A stretch of DNA of 64,000 nt from Lumbricus rubellus. Taxonomy: Eukaryota > Annelida > Clitellata > Crassiclitellata > Lumbricidae. Positions within the stretch are counted from its first letter, which is position 1. Each line of letters begins with the position of its first letter. The stretch covers positions 39,311,877-39,375,876 of the forward strand of contig OX243814.1 in NCBI GenBank assembly GCA_945859605.1, written 5' to 3'. This document shows, piece by piece, positions 19,201 to 27,908 of this stretch. A model generated the notes under the pieces. The model was not told where the DNA came from and did no database searches. It saw only the letters and a list, made by a program, of their open reading frames with translations. A program made the translations under genes and the position numbers.

Positions 19201-19888
19201 TAAACCTAATTATGAGAGATGTACTATTTTCGATGAAAATCTAATAGCCGTTCACATGAAAAAAACTAAATTGTACTATAATAAACCTATATATCTTGGC
19301 ATGTGTATATTAGACTTGAGCAAAACGTTGATGTATGAATTTCATTACAATTACATCAAGGATAAATACGTAAATAGAGCTAAATTATTATTTACCGATA
19401 CAGATTCTTTGACATACGAAATTAAAACTGAAGACTTTTACTCAGATATCGCAGGCGATATTAAGACTCGATTCGACACGAGTGAATACCCGAGAGATCA
19501 TCCATCTGGTATTGAGGTTGGAGTAAATAAAAAAGTTATTGGAATGTTCAAGGATGAAGCTAGTGGGAAACAGATAAAAGAATTTATTGGACTCAGAGCA
19601 AAGTTGTATTCTTATAAGATGGCTGCTGGAGATGAGCACAAGAAATGTAAAGGTATTAAGAAGAATGTTGTCCAGAAAACTATTACTCACGAAGATTATA
19701 AAGACTGTTTATTTACTAAAAAAGAACAACAACGAACGATGAATGTTATTAGATCTTATCATCACGATATTTATACAGAAGAAATTAATAAAGTTGCATT
19801 ATCTGCAGATGACGATAAACGGGTAATAATGGAGGATGGAATTCATACTTTGGCATATGGTCACTACTCGTTGAAAATTTTTAATTAA
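16226..19888 (+). CDS. polB: Protein-primed family-B DNA polymerase (right copy)
   Basis: The protein has 1220 residues with the same architecture as the left copy: zinc finger, 3'-5' exonuclease (YADFES 415-420, NLSGYD 563-568, YNVSD 724-728), internal HNH/EndoVII-like zinc motif, and polymerase motifs A (about 823), B (958-966) and C (DTDS 1058-1061). It would replicate a linear genome from a terminal protein primer. The four differences from the left copy include Cys instead of Tyr right after the Exo II Asp and Val instead of Gly about a dozen residues before motif C. Neither hits a catalytic residue. Protease follows after 16 bp. Confidence 0.93.
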   Translation: MDLKKSSLRNMNHVEHLLDSPVPDIKIPTLTPTPGKYKPVAPKRKYKNRVRAKINDFADWLLSYVPEQAEVNEKLESLKSTVSRIFDKIKIRETASAIKGFTKQYRIDGTNGMDASSFLDFVRPQVVNLLSSNRQTKTNLVLTCNMERVDMKSGIVNSEDIPFVSRAEVILEATDLNEIYSRKKDKIMESIASFQMQGSNWRFKAVVKLDINTVKYTPLRGSSYIPLPSFLANKKAIINMKNDDEECFKWCITRALNPVVKNPEKITKALKEQSKKLNWSGIEFPVATHANVIGKFERNNNISVNIFGYEKHVYPLYLSNCESDICVDLLLISDGEKKHYCWIKNFNRLMTFRTANSHYSAHYCKRCMNGFTTTEALNNHDEYCKHHNAQKIEMPEPGTMLSFKNYNNSMRFIVYADFESFVKPIDTCQPNPELSYTNKYQKHIPSSFCYHIKCFDDSVYSQDPVTFTAESEDDDVGQIFVDKLEENIKQIYNQFKFPKKMIFTEEDKKCFDGATICHICEKPLGEDRVRDHCHLSGKFRGAAHNICNVNYKVPKFFPVVFHNLSGYDCHLFIKKLRGNNGEKINCIPNNEEKYISFSREVVVDKFVNKEGKEITVKRELRFIDSFKFMASNLDALSRNLSKDQCKNIGKRYTGKKLDLLLRKGIYPYDYVDSFTTFNETELPPKSAFYSKLNDSNISDEDYEHAKTVWKEFGCKTFREYHDLYNVSDVLLLADVFENFRDVCMKNYTLDPAWYFTSPGLAWDAALKLTGVKLELLNDYDMILMLRQGMRGGVSTISNRYGKANNKYMSDFNSNENSTFITYLDANNLYGWAMIKNLPTHGFKWMNEDELNNWRSIPCILEVDLEYPKELHDLHNDFPLAPESIEINKVKKLIPNLNHKKKYVLHYDNLKLYESLGLKKTKVHRGVLFEESDWLKKYIDLNTALRTKATNDFEKDFFKLMNNSVFGKTCENIENRVDVELVCQEERAIELAAKPNYERCTIFDENLIAVHMKKTKLYYNKPIYLGMCILDLSKTLMYEFHYNYIKDKYVNRAKLLFTDTDSLTYEIKTEDFYSDIAGDIKTRFDTSEYPRDHPSGIEVGVNKKVIGMFKDEASGKQIKEFIGLRAKLYSYKMAAGDEHKKCKGIKKNVVQKTITHEDYKDCLFTKKEQQRTMNVIRSYHHDIYTEEINKVALSADDDKRVIMEDGIHTLAYGHYSLKIFN

Positions 19889-19904
19889 TGTTTATATTAA
19901 ATAA

Positions 19905-20327
19905 ATGAGCGTCAAACAAATCGATGTTTGTGGAGTAGTGCTACCGAATATTGCTTTATCGAATGTGGATCTAATCGAAGCGGCTAAGAAACTAAACATC
20001 AATAATTTTAGAGGAGTATTTCTCAGAGACGAGCTGCCGAAGAAACCTGGACGGAATGAGTGTGGGATATTGAATCTAGATGGTTCTAATGGGACAGGCT
20101 CGCACTGGTGCGCTTTCTTAAAGAGCGGTAATGAGAAAATATATTTCGATAGTTACGGCCTTCCTCCCCCTCTGGAACTGATAAAGTATTTACGCCGTCC
20201 AGTGTTATATAACAGTGAGCGAATACAACCCGATAACGAAGTATTTTGTGGTCATTTGTGTCTGTATGTGACGAAGATGGTGGGTGATGGAATGAATTTC
20301 CAAGAAGTTATAAACGGCTTGCATTAA
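19905..20327 (+). CDS. Adenain-like cysteine protease (right copy)
   Basis: The 140 residues are identical to the left copy. Catalytic His67, Asp82 and Cys115 (CGHLC) with Gln108 are in the order expected of adenovirus-type/Ulp1 clan CE proteases. The predicted role is maturation cleavage of virion proteins. The start follows the AT-rich spacer TTTATATTAAATAA directly after the polymerase stop. Full identity between arms, while the flanking genes carry changes, is compatible with very recent duplication. Confidence 0.85.
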   Translation: MSVKQIDVCGVVLPNIALSNVDLIEAAKKLNINNFRGVFLRDELPKKPGRNECGILNLDGSNGTGSHWCAFLKSGNEKIYFDSYGLPPPLELIKYLRRPVLYNSERIQPDNEVFCGHLCLYVTKMVGDGMNFQEVINGLH

Positions 20328-20354
20328 AAATTATTATATATAAATATATATATA

Positions 20355-21458
20355 ATGCCTGTCGATAAATTCGGTCACACCGCTGCTGGAGGAACATCAC
20401 GAAGAGTAATCGCTGGAGGTGTAACTCTTAGTCAAATAAATGCTAATTTTCTTCGATGTGATGGAGCAAATCTGCCGACTGGAAATTTAAAAATGAATGG
20501 ACATGTGATAAAAGGTCTCCCAGTAACGAATACTTCGACAGCAGGAATGGATGAAGCTTTAAGTAGGGGACAAGCTATTGATTTGATAACGAATCACGAT
20601 GACTCTCCGTCCAACGATAATCATTTGACGAATAAGAAATACGTTGATGCATCGAAGGTGTCTAAGACTGGTGATACAATGGCTGGCGACTTGTTCTTAA
20701 ACGTTGGCTCCGATCGTCTGCGTTCAATGGGTTGTAAGGACTTGAGAGGAGAAAATAAAGAATTCACTATTTTCTTAGGTAGTATACGAAATAAACTACA
20801 ATGTTCGTTAAACAATCCTATTACATTACAATCGACGGATGGATTTCTATGCAAAATAGGTGTAGAAAATATAATGAGAATCGGTAGAGCGTCTAACGAT
20901 CGTAAAATCGACGTTTATCAAAATATCCTAATGAATAGTAATAATATCAACGATTTAAGCGATCCTCTTTCAGCTCAAGATGCTGCTACAAAGAATTACG
21001 TCGATAAATCTCTGAAAAAGTGTCGTGTTGGGTATATTCCTCCCTTGGAAGATGATGTAAGTGTAACAGGATTCGTTGCTAGCGCTGGTTCTTGTTCTTC
21101 CGGAAGCAAAGCCTACCATGCTTTCACTAATCTCACCGATGATGTGAAAGCAGCTTGGGTTTCAGGTGAAGATATGGCTTGGTTACAAATTAAATGTCCT
21201 GAGCCAGTTAAAATTTGGAGAATTGCGATGAAAACCGTATCTCTAGCTTATTTCGATTTCGACGCTAGCAATGATGGAGTAGTGTTTACATCATTACCCA
21301 TATACCCTTCTTCAACTACTTCAGAGGCTGTTCCGAGATTTTGTAATATTATTACGCCTACGGGTGCGTATCAATATTACAGAGTTACATCAACGCAAGT
21401 GGATGATTTTCTTCCACTAGGGATTCAGGTAATGCAATTATATGTATACGATGACTAA
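20355..21458 (+). CDS. Fibre-like protein with discoidin-like head (right copy)
   Basis: The protein has 367 residues with a shared shaft-like N-terminal region and a C-terminal F5/8C-like domain (about 223-367), as in the left copy. It differs by Cys for Tyr in DGFL(C)KIG and Leu for Arg in FLP(L)GIQ. A 27-bp spacer of almost pure A/T (TATATAAATATATATATA before the ATG) separates it from the protease gene. The predicted role is a virion surface attachment protein; ligand unknown. Confidence 0.7.
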   Translation: MPVDKFGHTAAGGTSRRVIAGGVTLSQINANFLRCDGANLPTGNLKMNGHVIKGLPVTNTSTAGMDEALSRGQAIDLITNHDDSPSNDNHLTNKKYVDASKVSKTGDTMAGDLFLNVGSDRLRSMGCKDLRGENKEFTIFLGSIRNKLQCSLNNPITLQSTDGFLCKIGVENIMRIGRASNDRKIDVYQNILMNSNNINDLSDPLSAQDAATKNYVDKSLKKCRVGYIPPLEDDVSVTGFVASAGSCSSGSKAYHAFTNLTDDVKAAWVSGEDMAWLQIKCPEPVKIWRIAMKTVSLAYFDFDASNDGVVFTSLPIYPSSTTSEAVPRFCNIITPTGAYQYYRVTSTQVDDFLPLGIQVMQLYVYDD

Positions 21459-21489
21459 TCTGCATTAAAAAATTTATTATATATGAGAA

Positions 21490-22563
21490 ATGCCCGTCGA
21501 TAAATTCGGCCACACCGATGTTGGTTCATCACAAAGAGTAATCGCTGGAGGTGTTACTCTTAGTCAAATAAATGCCAGTTTCCTCCGATTGGATGGGGTA
21601 AATCCGGCGACTGGAAATCTAAAAATGGGTGGTCACAAAATTAAAGGACTGCCCACAACGAAGCCTTTGACAGCAGGAATGGATGAGGCCTTAAGTTGGG
21701 GTCAAGCCATTGATTTGATAACGAATCACGACGATTCTCCGTCCAACGATAATCATTTGACGAATAAGAAATACGTTGATGAACAAGTTACATTGAAGGT
21801 GTCTAAAACTGGTGATACCATGTCTGGTGATCTAATCTTAAACGTTGGCTCCGATCGTCTGCGTTCAATGGGTTGTAAGGACTTGAGAGGAGAAAATAAA
21901 GAATTCACTATTTTCTTAGGTAGTATACGAAATAAACTACAATGTTCGTTAAACAATCCTATTACATTACAATCGATGGATGGAATTCGTTTTAGAATAA
22001 ACAATGAAATCATGTTAGAGATGGTTAAGTCACTCGATGGCACTCCTCCGTCTAAAATAAATGTGTATAAGTCCATCTTTATGCATGATGCTTACATTAC
22101 AGGACTACACGAACCCAACAACGCCAGCGATGCAGCTACGAAGCAGTATGTAGATTCTATCTCAATCGGTCCCGCGCTTAGCATTCATTCTTTAACTTGG
22201 CAATTCTTAATCGCTAAAACTCACACAAGAGTTACTTTCGATAGTGTAAGATTCAAAACCGATGGTGTCATAAGTGCGGGACTGACCCGTTTCACTCCCG
22301 GTAAAGCCGGATACTATTTCGTTTCGACGTACATAGAATTTGGTAACAGTAGTACCGCTCCTGGTAACGTCTACCTGTATAGAAATGGGGCGAATTACAT
22401 GCAAATTGCGGGCGGAGGGGGAACGGGAGCTGCGTTTAACAATTCAACCGGTAGTTGCATAATTTTCGTAACCAATACCGATTTTCTCGAGATATTCGCT
22501 TATTCGCACATCGCACTAAATATATTAGCTAGAGACTTTTCGGCAGTATTCTTACGACCTTAA
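21490..22563 (+). CDS. Fibre-like protein with C1q-like head (right copy)
   Basis: The protein has 357 residues with a shared N-terminal shaft region and a C1q-like C-terminal head (about 233-357). It is the last gene before the right terminus. It differs from the left copy at two residues (S for T in TM(S)GDL; I for F in MDG(I)RF). The start follows TTTATTATATATGAGAA. Tandem placement behind the discoidin-headed paralogue suggests duplication followed by head replacement. Confidence 0.7.
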   Translation: MPVDKFGHTDVGSSQRVIAGGVTLSQINASFLRLDGVNPATGNLKMGGHKIKGLPTTKPLTAGMDEALSWGQAIDLITNHDDSPSNDNHLTNKKYVDEQVTLKVSKTGDTMSGDLILNVGSDRLRSMGCKDLRGENKEFTIFLGSIRNKLQCSLNNPITLQSMDGIRFRINNEIMLEMVKSLDGTPPSKINVYKSIFMHDAYITGLHEPNNASDAATKQYVDSISIGPALSIHSLTWQFLIAKTHTRVTFDSVRFKTDGVISAGLTRFTPGKAGYYFVSTYIEFGNSSTAPGNVYLYRNGANYMQIAGGGGTGAAFNNSTGSCIIFVTNTDFLEIFAYSHIALNILARDFSAVFLRP

Positions 22564-22705
22564 TTTTTAACTGGTTTTAACTGGTTTATTAGCTGATATT
22601 TTCTTCAATGGAAAACACCCCCCAGCTTATCCTTTAGCGCCATTTTTACTTAATTTATCTTCAATATCAGGCTTCTTAAAAAATAGCTAAGTAATTAATT
22701 ATGCA

Positions 22706-22835
22706 TCAGGAAAATAATAAAAGACCCCAAAAAAGAAGAGGAGGAATCAGGAAATAATAAAAGACCTCTTGGTTGACAGTTCAGCGCGCTAACCACTGTA
22801 CTACCGAGCACCCCCCTCAGGAAATAATAAAAGAC
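22706..22835 (+). promoter_or_regulatory. Terminal iterons of the right arm
   Basis: Three copies of TCAGGAAATAATAAAAGAC (reverse complement of the left-arm iteron) lie at 22706-22725 (one extra A), 22747-22765 and 22817-22835, within 160 bp of the terminus. The fourth left-arm copy comes from the extra terminal duplication. They could be replication or terminal-protein sites, or transcription terminators; not decidable by eye. Confidence 0.6.
22766..22816 (-). other. tRNA 5'-half-like segment in the terminal repeat (right)
   Basis: This is the mirror copy of 6489-6540, placed between the second and third iterons. It has an A-box-like D arm and an anticodon-arm-like stem but no T arm. Confidence 0.35.
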
Positions 22836-22862
22836 ATCCAGAGGGCAAATATTACATCTACT

Positions 22863-22868
22863 CACGAC
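22863..22868. repeat. Right 6-bp target-site duplication
   Basis: CACGAC, identical to 6388-6393, lies directly outside the terminal ...CATCTACT. Confidence 0.8.
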
Positions 22869-23403
22869 CTTGTTTTAATCATAATTTTGGCCAAAATTTC
22901 CAGGAAAATACCATTCTCTTTGTCAAAAAGTTGAAGACCTTTTTTTTAGTCATTTGGGCGAAATCCCCCCTCCAAATACCATTTTTCCCAACCGTAATAA
23001 CTCATGACCTATGTGTTCGCCCATGGCAGGGTAGGATCTAGGGACCAATGCGGCCATTGCCACCCATTTGAAAAGTGCATAGGACCGTGGTCCACCCATC
23101 CATTTGGTTTCAACAAACTTTGAATTAGGCGAGAGATAACACAGAGAAAAGCAGCATACAACCATAGCATATTCCCAAGAGATTGAGACTACCTTGTTAC
23201 CTTGTGCTTTCAGCTCTCTGAGTTCTAGCGACCGAACTGATTGAGACTAGATGACTAAAAAATCCAAAAAGGTCATCAGATTTTTTCCTGCAAAAGTCAC
23301 CAAAAAGTTGCCCCCCCTGTCGAAAATGTCTGTATCCGCCCCTGTTTAGGGGCCCTCACGTGCGATACGAATACTTTTTAATTAATGTTGAATCTAATAG
23401 ATC
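22869..23403. other. Gene-free host DNA right of the element
   Basis: No gene is supported. It contains the dispersed module GACTAAAAAA...GGTCATCAG (about 22935-23290) found in several transposon remnants of this window, so the Polinton-like element probably landed in older repeat DNA. Confidence 0.45.
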
Positions 23404-23728
23404 TAGGGGCGGTAGAGTAGTGGATAACAACACGCTGGCGTAGAGAGCCAGAGGTTGCGAGTTCGAGCCCCCCTTGGGGCGGCTGGGCGGACAATCGCCG
23501 GACATGCTTTGTAGGCAGCTATTAGCGCCATGTATGGCAGGCTATCTGTTCAGTTAGTATAGGCCTACATGTAGTTACGTTTGATATTAATCAAGATTAC
23601 CGCGTAACTTGTACATGTAAAGCTCAGTGCGTTTGCAGGCGCAAAGTTAAAGACAAGATTTTTATTGTTATTGTTATTATTGTTATTATTATTATTATTA
23701 TCATTAATTATTAATTATTAATTATTAA

Positions 23729-23804
<76 letters not shown>
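23404..23804 (+). repeat. tRNA-derived SINE with (TTA)n tail
   Basis: A tRNA-like head (GGGGCGGTAGAGTAGTGG..., B box GAGTTCGAGCC near 23459-23469) is followed by an unrelated body of about 180 bp and a long TTA/TTG trinucleotide tail from about 23662. SINEs often end in simple repeats, so the tail is read as part of the insertion. Confidence 0.6.
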
Positions 23805-23806
<2 letters not shown>

Positions 23807-25290
23807 GTATACGTAGTCATCTTCTACCGCGAGCGGACACGTCGCTCTCTCACAGTTGCTGATAACGGACGAAGCAGTTCCATCAATCGCTTCGCGTCTC
23901 TGACATCCTGTTTCAAACGGTCATCTCATTAAAAGAATCCCCAAAGCTGCAAGACCATTCTGCGCTGCTCTTTTGGGGAACCTAATTCAAGCAATAATAC
24001 TGGAACCAAACTGTGTTGATAACTGGTCTGATCTCCTAGTTTTCGGTAATACTGTGCCTAGTCTGTGCAGGCTAAACCAAGGAAAGGTGGAAGAAAGCGC
24101 AACATCACTAAGACGATTCTTTCGCGCATTGCGGATTGGCGATCGAAGGAACCAAACCATTTCACAAACAATGGAGGGCAATTCCACGGGAAATGAGGCA
24201 TAAAAGTAAAAAAATATTTTGGCAATTTTGTTGATATTGTTACGCGTTAGTCTAGGGTGATAAGAAGAAAATGGCCCCAGGTTGTAACAAAATAAGTTTT
24301 AAGGAAGGAACAGCAATATACAAGCGACTATGTACAGAAGCACTCACGTATACGACAGTTGCGCAGTCTTTCTCACAACAGAATCTCCCGAACCAAATGC
24401 GACAGCAGGCCTAACGGAGACCTCAATAAAGCCGACGCCACGAAAACCAGACAAAATCACCGCCAGGGCGATAGGCACGACCAAACGAAGATTCCAAGTA
24501 AAACGTTGGCGAAACAACGAGAACGTCATCCAGCGGACAAACGGTGTCCAAAATACCAAACGGGCAGAGCCCAAACCAAAATGTGCCTATTGAATTTTAC
24601 ATAGAGGACTATAGGCTATATACGATCGTAATCTAGGTTATAGTTCAAGCGGCAAAGCCACTCCTCGCAACTAACGCAGGTGACGAAGAATGTTCGAGAT
24701 ACAAGTAGGAGCACGGTTGGACACCCGCTGTGTTCAACAATATAAAGATATAATTTTAAAGCTAAGAGACCATAGTGTTCAAAATAATTATGAAAATCAA
24801 TAATCTTTGGTGAGATGACCGTCAGCCAGCTCACATTTGATGTCGACATGCTTTGCGCAATTCTATTACATAAATATTAAAAGGTTTGTTTTGTAGGCTA
24901 AATAACGGCAGCAATTGGTTGATTTTATCAAACAAGCTACATCAGTTGGATGGAAGACTCACTTGGTAAGCATTTTCAAATAAAACTCTGAACAATTAAT
25001 TAGATCTACAGTTCATTTTATTGGCTTCGGAAGTTTGGGGTGTACTTTTCAATGTTACGTCAGTGACAAAATATTAAGACTTTTTAGAATATAACAAAAA
25101 GTAGCGAAGCAAAAATTCTGGAAATTTGCAAACTTCCAATGAAATATATTAGGAATACAACTGTGAAGTTGAAGATTTGTTTTTAATTTAAGAAATTTTT
25201 GAAATAGTGTCACTGACGTAACTTTCATGTTGCCACTAACGTAGCAATATATATCAGTGACAGCAAGAAACTTGTTTAAAGTCCATGATA
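23805..25290. other. Gene-free stretch; possible retroelement ORF fragment near 23950-24200
   Basis: The plus-strand frame around 23973-24203 (LIQAIILEPNCVDNWSDLLVFGNT) looks more protein-like than random and may be a piece of a degenerate retroelement, but I cannot name it. The rest (24204-25290) has only short random frames. Confidence 0.3.
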
Positions 25291-25297
25291 TAATTGA

Positions 25298-25342
25298 TAT
25301 TATTATTATTACTATTATTACTATTATTACTATTATTATTAC

Positions 25343-25414
<72 letters not shown>

Positions 25415-25430
25415 TACTACTACTACTATT
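25298..25430. repeat. (ATT/ACT)n microsatellite
   Basis: About 130 bp of ATT triplets with interspersed ACT ending in a run of TAC. Frames through it give artificial poly-Asn or poly-Ile. Confidence 0.95.
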
Positions 25431-25449
25431 ATATCGATACGGTCTCATC

Positions 25450-25890
25450 TCCTGAAGGTCGCTTCCTTCTGTTGTTCCACGGCTCGTTTTTCCAGATTGT
25501 AAATCTCTTTCTCAGGTCGATCAGGGAGCCGTGGTAATGTTCCAGGAGGCTGATGGCGTCCCCCCGTTGAAGAGTCACCGAAATCAGCTGGAATACGTAC
25601 GATGTTTCCATAGGGTCATGGGTAGCAGCAGCAATTCTCCTACCCAACTCATAAATGAAATTTAGTCCCTTTTGCACCAAGCGCCGCTGGTCTCCAAGGC
25701 AACCGCCACAAAAGCGTGGGTACTGGTGATGTTGGAATAGGCCTACTTGATAGTCTTCGACGCAGCTGCGCTTCGCCAGCTCCGACGGATACGCTCACAT
25801 GTGGAAGATGAGGCAGGGTGAAAGTGTCGGGCACTGTCACATCCCATGCTAGGCATCGACCTCGTGACCATGGGATGATTGTCACACCGT
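25450..25890 (-). pseudogene. Degenerate C-terminal fragment of a retroelement-type protein
   Basis: Minus-strand pieces in more than one frame read PDGVTIIPWSRGRCLAWDVT...DTFTLPHL, then GAKGTKF.. and DSSTGG-type ends. The signature PDGVT.IPW..GR.L.WD.T..DT is one I associate with the C-terminal region of retroelement polyproteins scattered through invertebrate genomes. Stops and frameshifts break it. The element class is not certain. Confidence 0.4.
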
Positions 25891-26589
25891 CTGGTCGATT
25901 TCCATCCTCTCTCAGTAGTCCGAGCGGTTCTTTGTATTATAAAGCAGGGATCTTCGCTCTCCATAAAACGTCATTGATCATGCTATATGTCTTTCGTGTT
26001 TTCCGTTTCATCCTCTGCACACCAGTCCATGCAATCCTCTCGCGTGAACAGTCCCTCGGCAGTGGTGGCACACATGAGGTTCACAAAGCGACATTCCGAG
26101 TCTCACCCAAACTGCAAAATGTATCTTCTCGTCTGAGAGGCGCAGGTCCAGCGCAGTGATAGGGAGAGCTAGCATCCAGTCTCCAGAATGAGGGGCTCTC
26201 GAATAGTGTGGTTCTAAAAAATGAAAGTGATTAATTTTGTTGATCTTGGCCGGGGGCACCTGTGAGTAGACAACTTGAAGGGTGACATATTTATTCTGAT
26301 TGAATGATTGATTGACTGATTGATTTACTGACCAAGACAAATTTTATGCTAACAGAAAATAGCAAAGTAGTTCATTATTCATTAGTAAGAAATTGCCGGA
26401 ATATACGAAATCATCTAAACTTCAAATGGTTCGCGCCAGTCCTATAAAATATGTTTACAATCTGAAAATATTTTGCATAAAGAGTCTCTATAAGTCGTGT
26501 ATGGTTGTCCAGAGAAACAAAAAGTGTCAGAAAACACCCATACTGAAGTTTTTCTCATGATTTTATTCATGTGTGGCCTAGAGATATTT
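25891..26589. other. Gene-free stretch
   Basis: No frame with recognisable similarity. A short GATTGATTGACTGATTGATT run lies near 26300. Confidence 0.45.
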
Positions 26590-26609
26590 TTTCAGAATTT
26601 TAAAATGTC

Positions 26610-26720
26610 ATCATGAGGTCCCTCATGGCCCCTGAACTTGGGGACCGATTTTGGTCGAAATCGCACTGTATTTTCCATACGAATAACTGATAGCGAAGCA
26701 GATAGGACTCACAGTTGCAC
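26610..26720 (+). repeat. Dispersed repeat, copy 1
   Basis: TGGCCCCTGAACTTGGGGAC and the following ATCGCACTGTATTTTCCATA match 45076-45150 closely in the same orientation. The family is unknown. Confidence 0.65.
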
Positions 26721-26922
26721 TATTAGACACCAAACTGATATAATTGTCCTTACTTTTGACTAATCGGCAAAAAAACAAGTTGATATTGTACTATCTGAGC
26801 AACATAAGGAGAAGTCCAGCAAGGTCATCTCCTCAAAGGTCATGTTCGTAAATCTTCAAACGTTGGGTCATCGAATTGCATTAGGTTGTTGTGGTAGGCA
26901 ATTTCGCATTTGGTGCGATTTA

Positions 26923-27123
<201 letters not shown>

Positions 27124-27908
27124 TAACAAATCGTCAAATTATTCGAAAATTACAGATTTTAACATAACGAACTTTGCAGACGTGTGGGCCCCTGTGGTGG
27201 CCCTTATTGAAAATTCCATTGCATGGCAGATTGATCTTGAAACCAGCCAGAAATGCTCATACGAGCTATCATTTCGTACCCCCACAAAAGTGCTACGTAG
27301 ACTACTACGCAGCACTTTCGTGGGGTAAGATGGACACTACTTCTTCTGTTATCAACCTTACAGTACATTACAGTATGCAACATGAACTGCCAAAATGAAA
27401 CGAGGGTCTACCAAACTTCAACATAAATACCAATTTGTTGAACAATCTGTTGTGAAATGCAAAAATTTGGTGATGAACATCGTATCCATCTTACACCCTC
27501 TTGTAGGGGTAAAATTGACAGACACCCTACCGTGGGCGGAGTTTATTAGGGGCTAGGGGATAAACCCCCAAGAAGGCCCAGAGTAATTCATTTTTTACCA
27601 TGAAAATAGTGTTTTCCGGGCTTAGCCCCTCTTCCCAACTAGGCCCTTATTCGAAATTGTTTCGGAAAATGGGTCTTTTCACGAGCGAAACACGAAAGGT
27701 CATCAATACTTTGGGCCGGAAAATAGTAACTGTTTTTTTCATGAGATTTAAAGTCGATAACTAAAAAAGGTAACTTATCAACTTTTTGGTGAGAAAAACA
27801 AAACATTTTGACAGAGGGAGCATCCGAAGACCGATGACTAAAAACAAAGGTCATCAACTTTTTTGGCGGATAAAAAGTACTTTTTTTCCTCATCCGAAGA
27901 CCGAATTC
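27124..27908. other. Gene-free stretch with hairpin modules
   Basis: No gene. From about 27670 to 27900 the module GATGACTAAAAA..AAAGGTCATCAACTTTTTTGGCGG recurs. Its ends can pair (GATGAC/GTCATC). The module reappears at 28757-28830, which makes the two sides of the foldback element similar in direct orientation. Confidence 0.45.

Larger units (their letters stand above)
6394..22862. mobile_element. Polinton/adintovirus-like element in giant-palindrome form
   Basis: The element starts AGTAGATG and ends CATCTACT, matching the AG...CT termini usual for Polintons, and is flanked by CACGAC duplications. It consists of two inverted arms (6394-14405 and 14898-22862) and a 492-bp unique centre. Coordinates pair by a constant sum (29303 inside the protease gene boundary, 29305 outside it, reflecting a 2-bp indel). 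Each arm encodes two fibre-like proteins, protease, family-B polymerase and a SAP/NUMOD-like protein; one complete capsid candidate is present. Retroviral-type integrase, packaging ATPase and a penton-like gene are not seen. All complete frames are open and the arms are nearly identical, so insertion looks recent. The flanking TAGGCCTA host signature is absent inside. The family assignment rests on gene content, termini and duplication length. Confidence 0.88.
14898..22862 (+). repeat. Right arm of the giant inverted repeat (7965 bp)
   Basis: This arm is the reverse complement of 6394-14405, with scattered single-base differences and a 2-bp indel near 20340. It carries capsid residues 138-436, SAP/NUMOD-like protein, polymerase, protease, both fibre-like genes and about 300 bp of non-coding terminus. 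Confidence 0.92.

Noticed and set aside
9415..22563. Antisense and overlapping frames inside the Polinton-like genes
   Set aside because: They are shadows of the polymerase, protease and fibre genes, mirrored in both arms.
6394..22862. Palindrome as a simple assembly artefact
   Set aside because: The arms differ by several substitutions, a 2-bp indel and a 49-bp terminal duplication, and both outer ends carry the same 6-bp duplication with different flanks. Not fully excluded without reads.
25254..25502. Poly-Asn and poly-Ile frames
   Set aside because: Microsatellite artefacts of an (ATT)n run.
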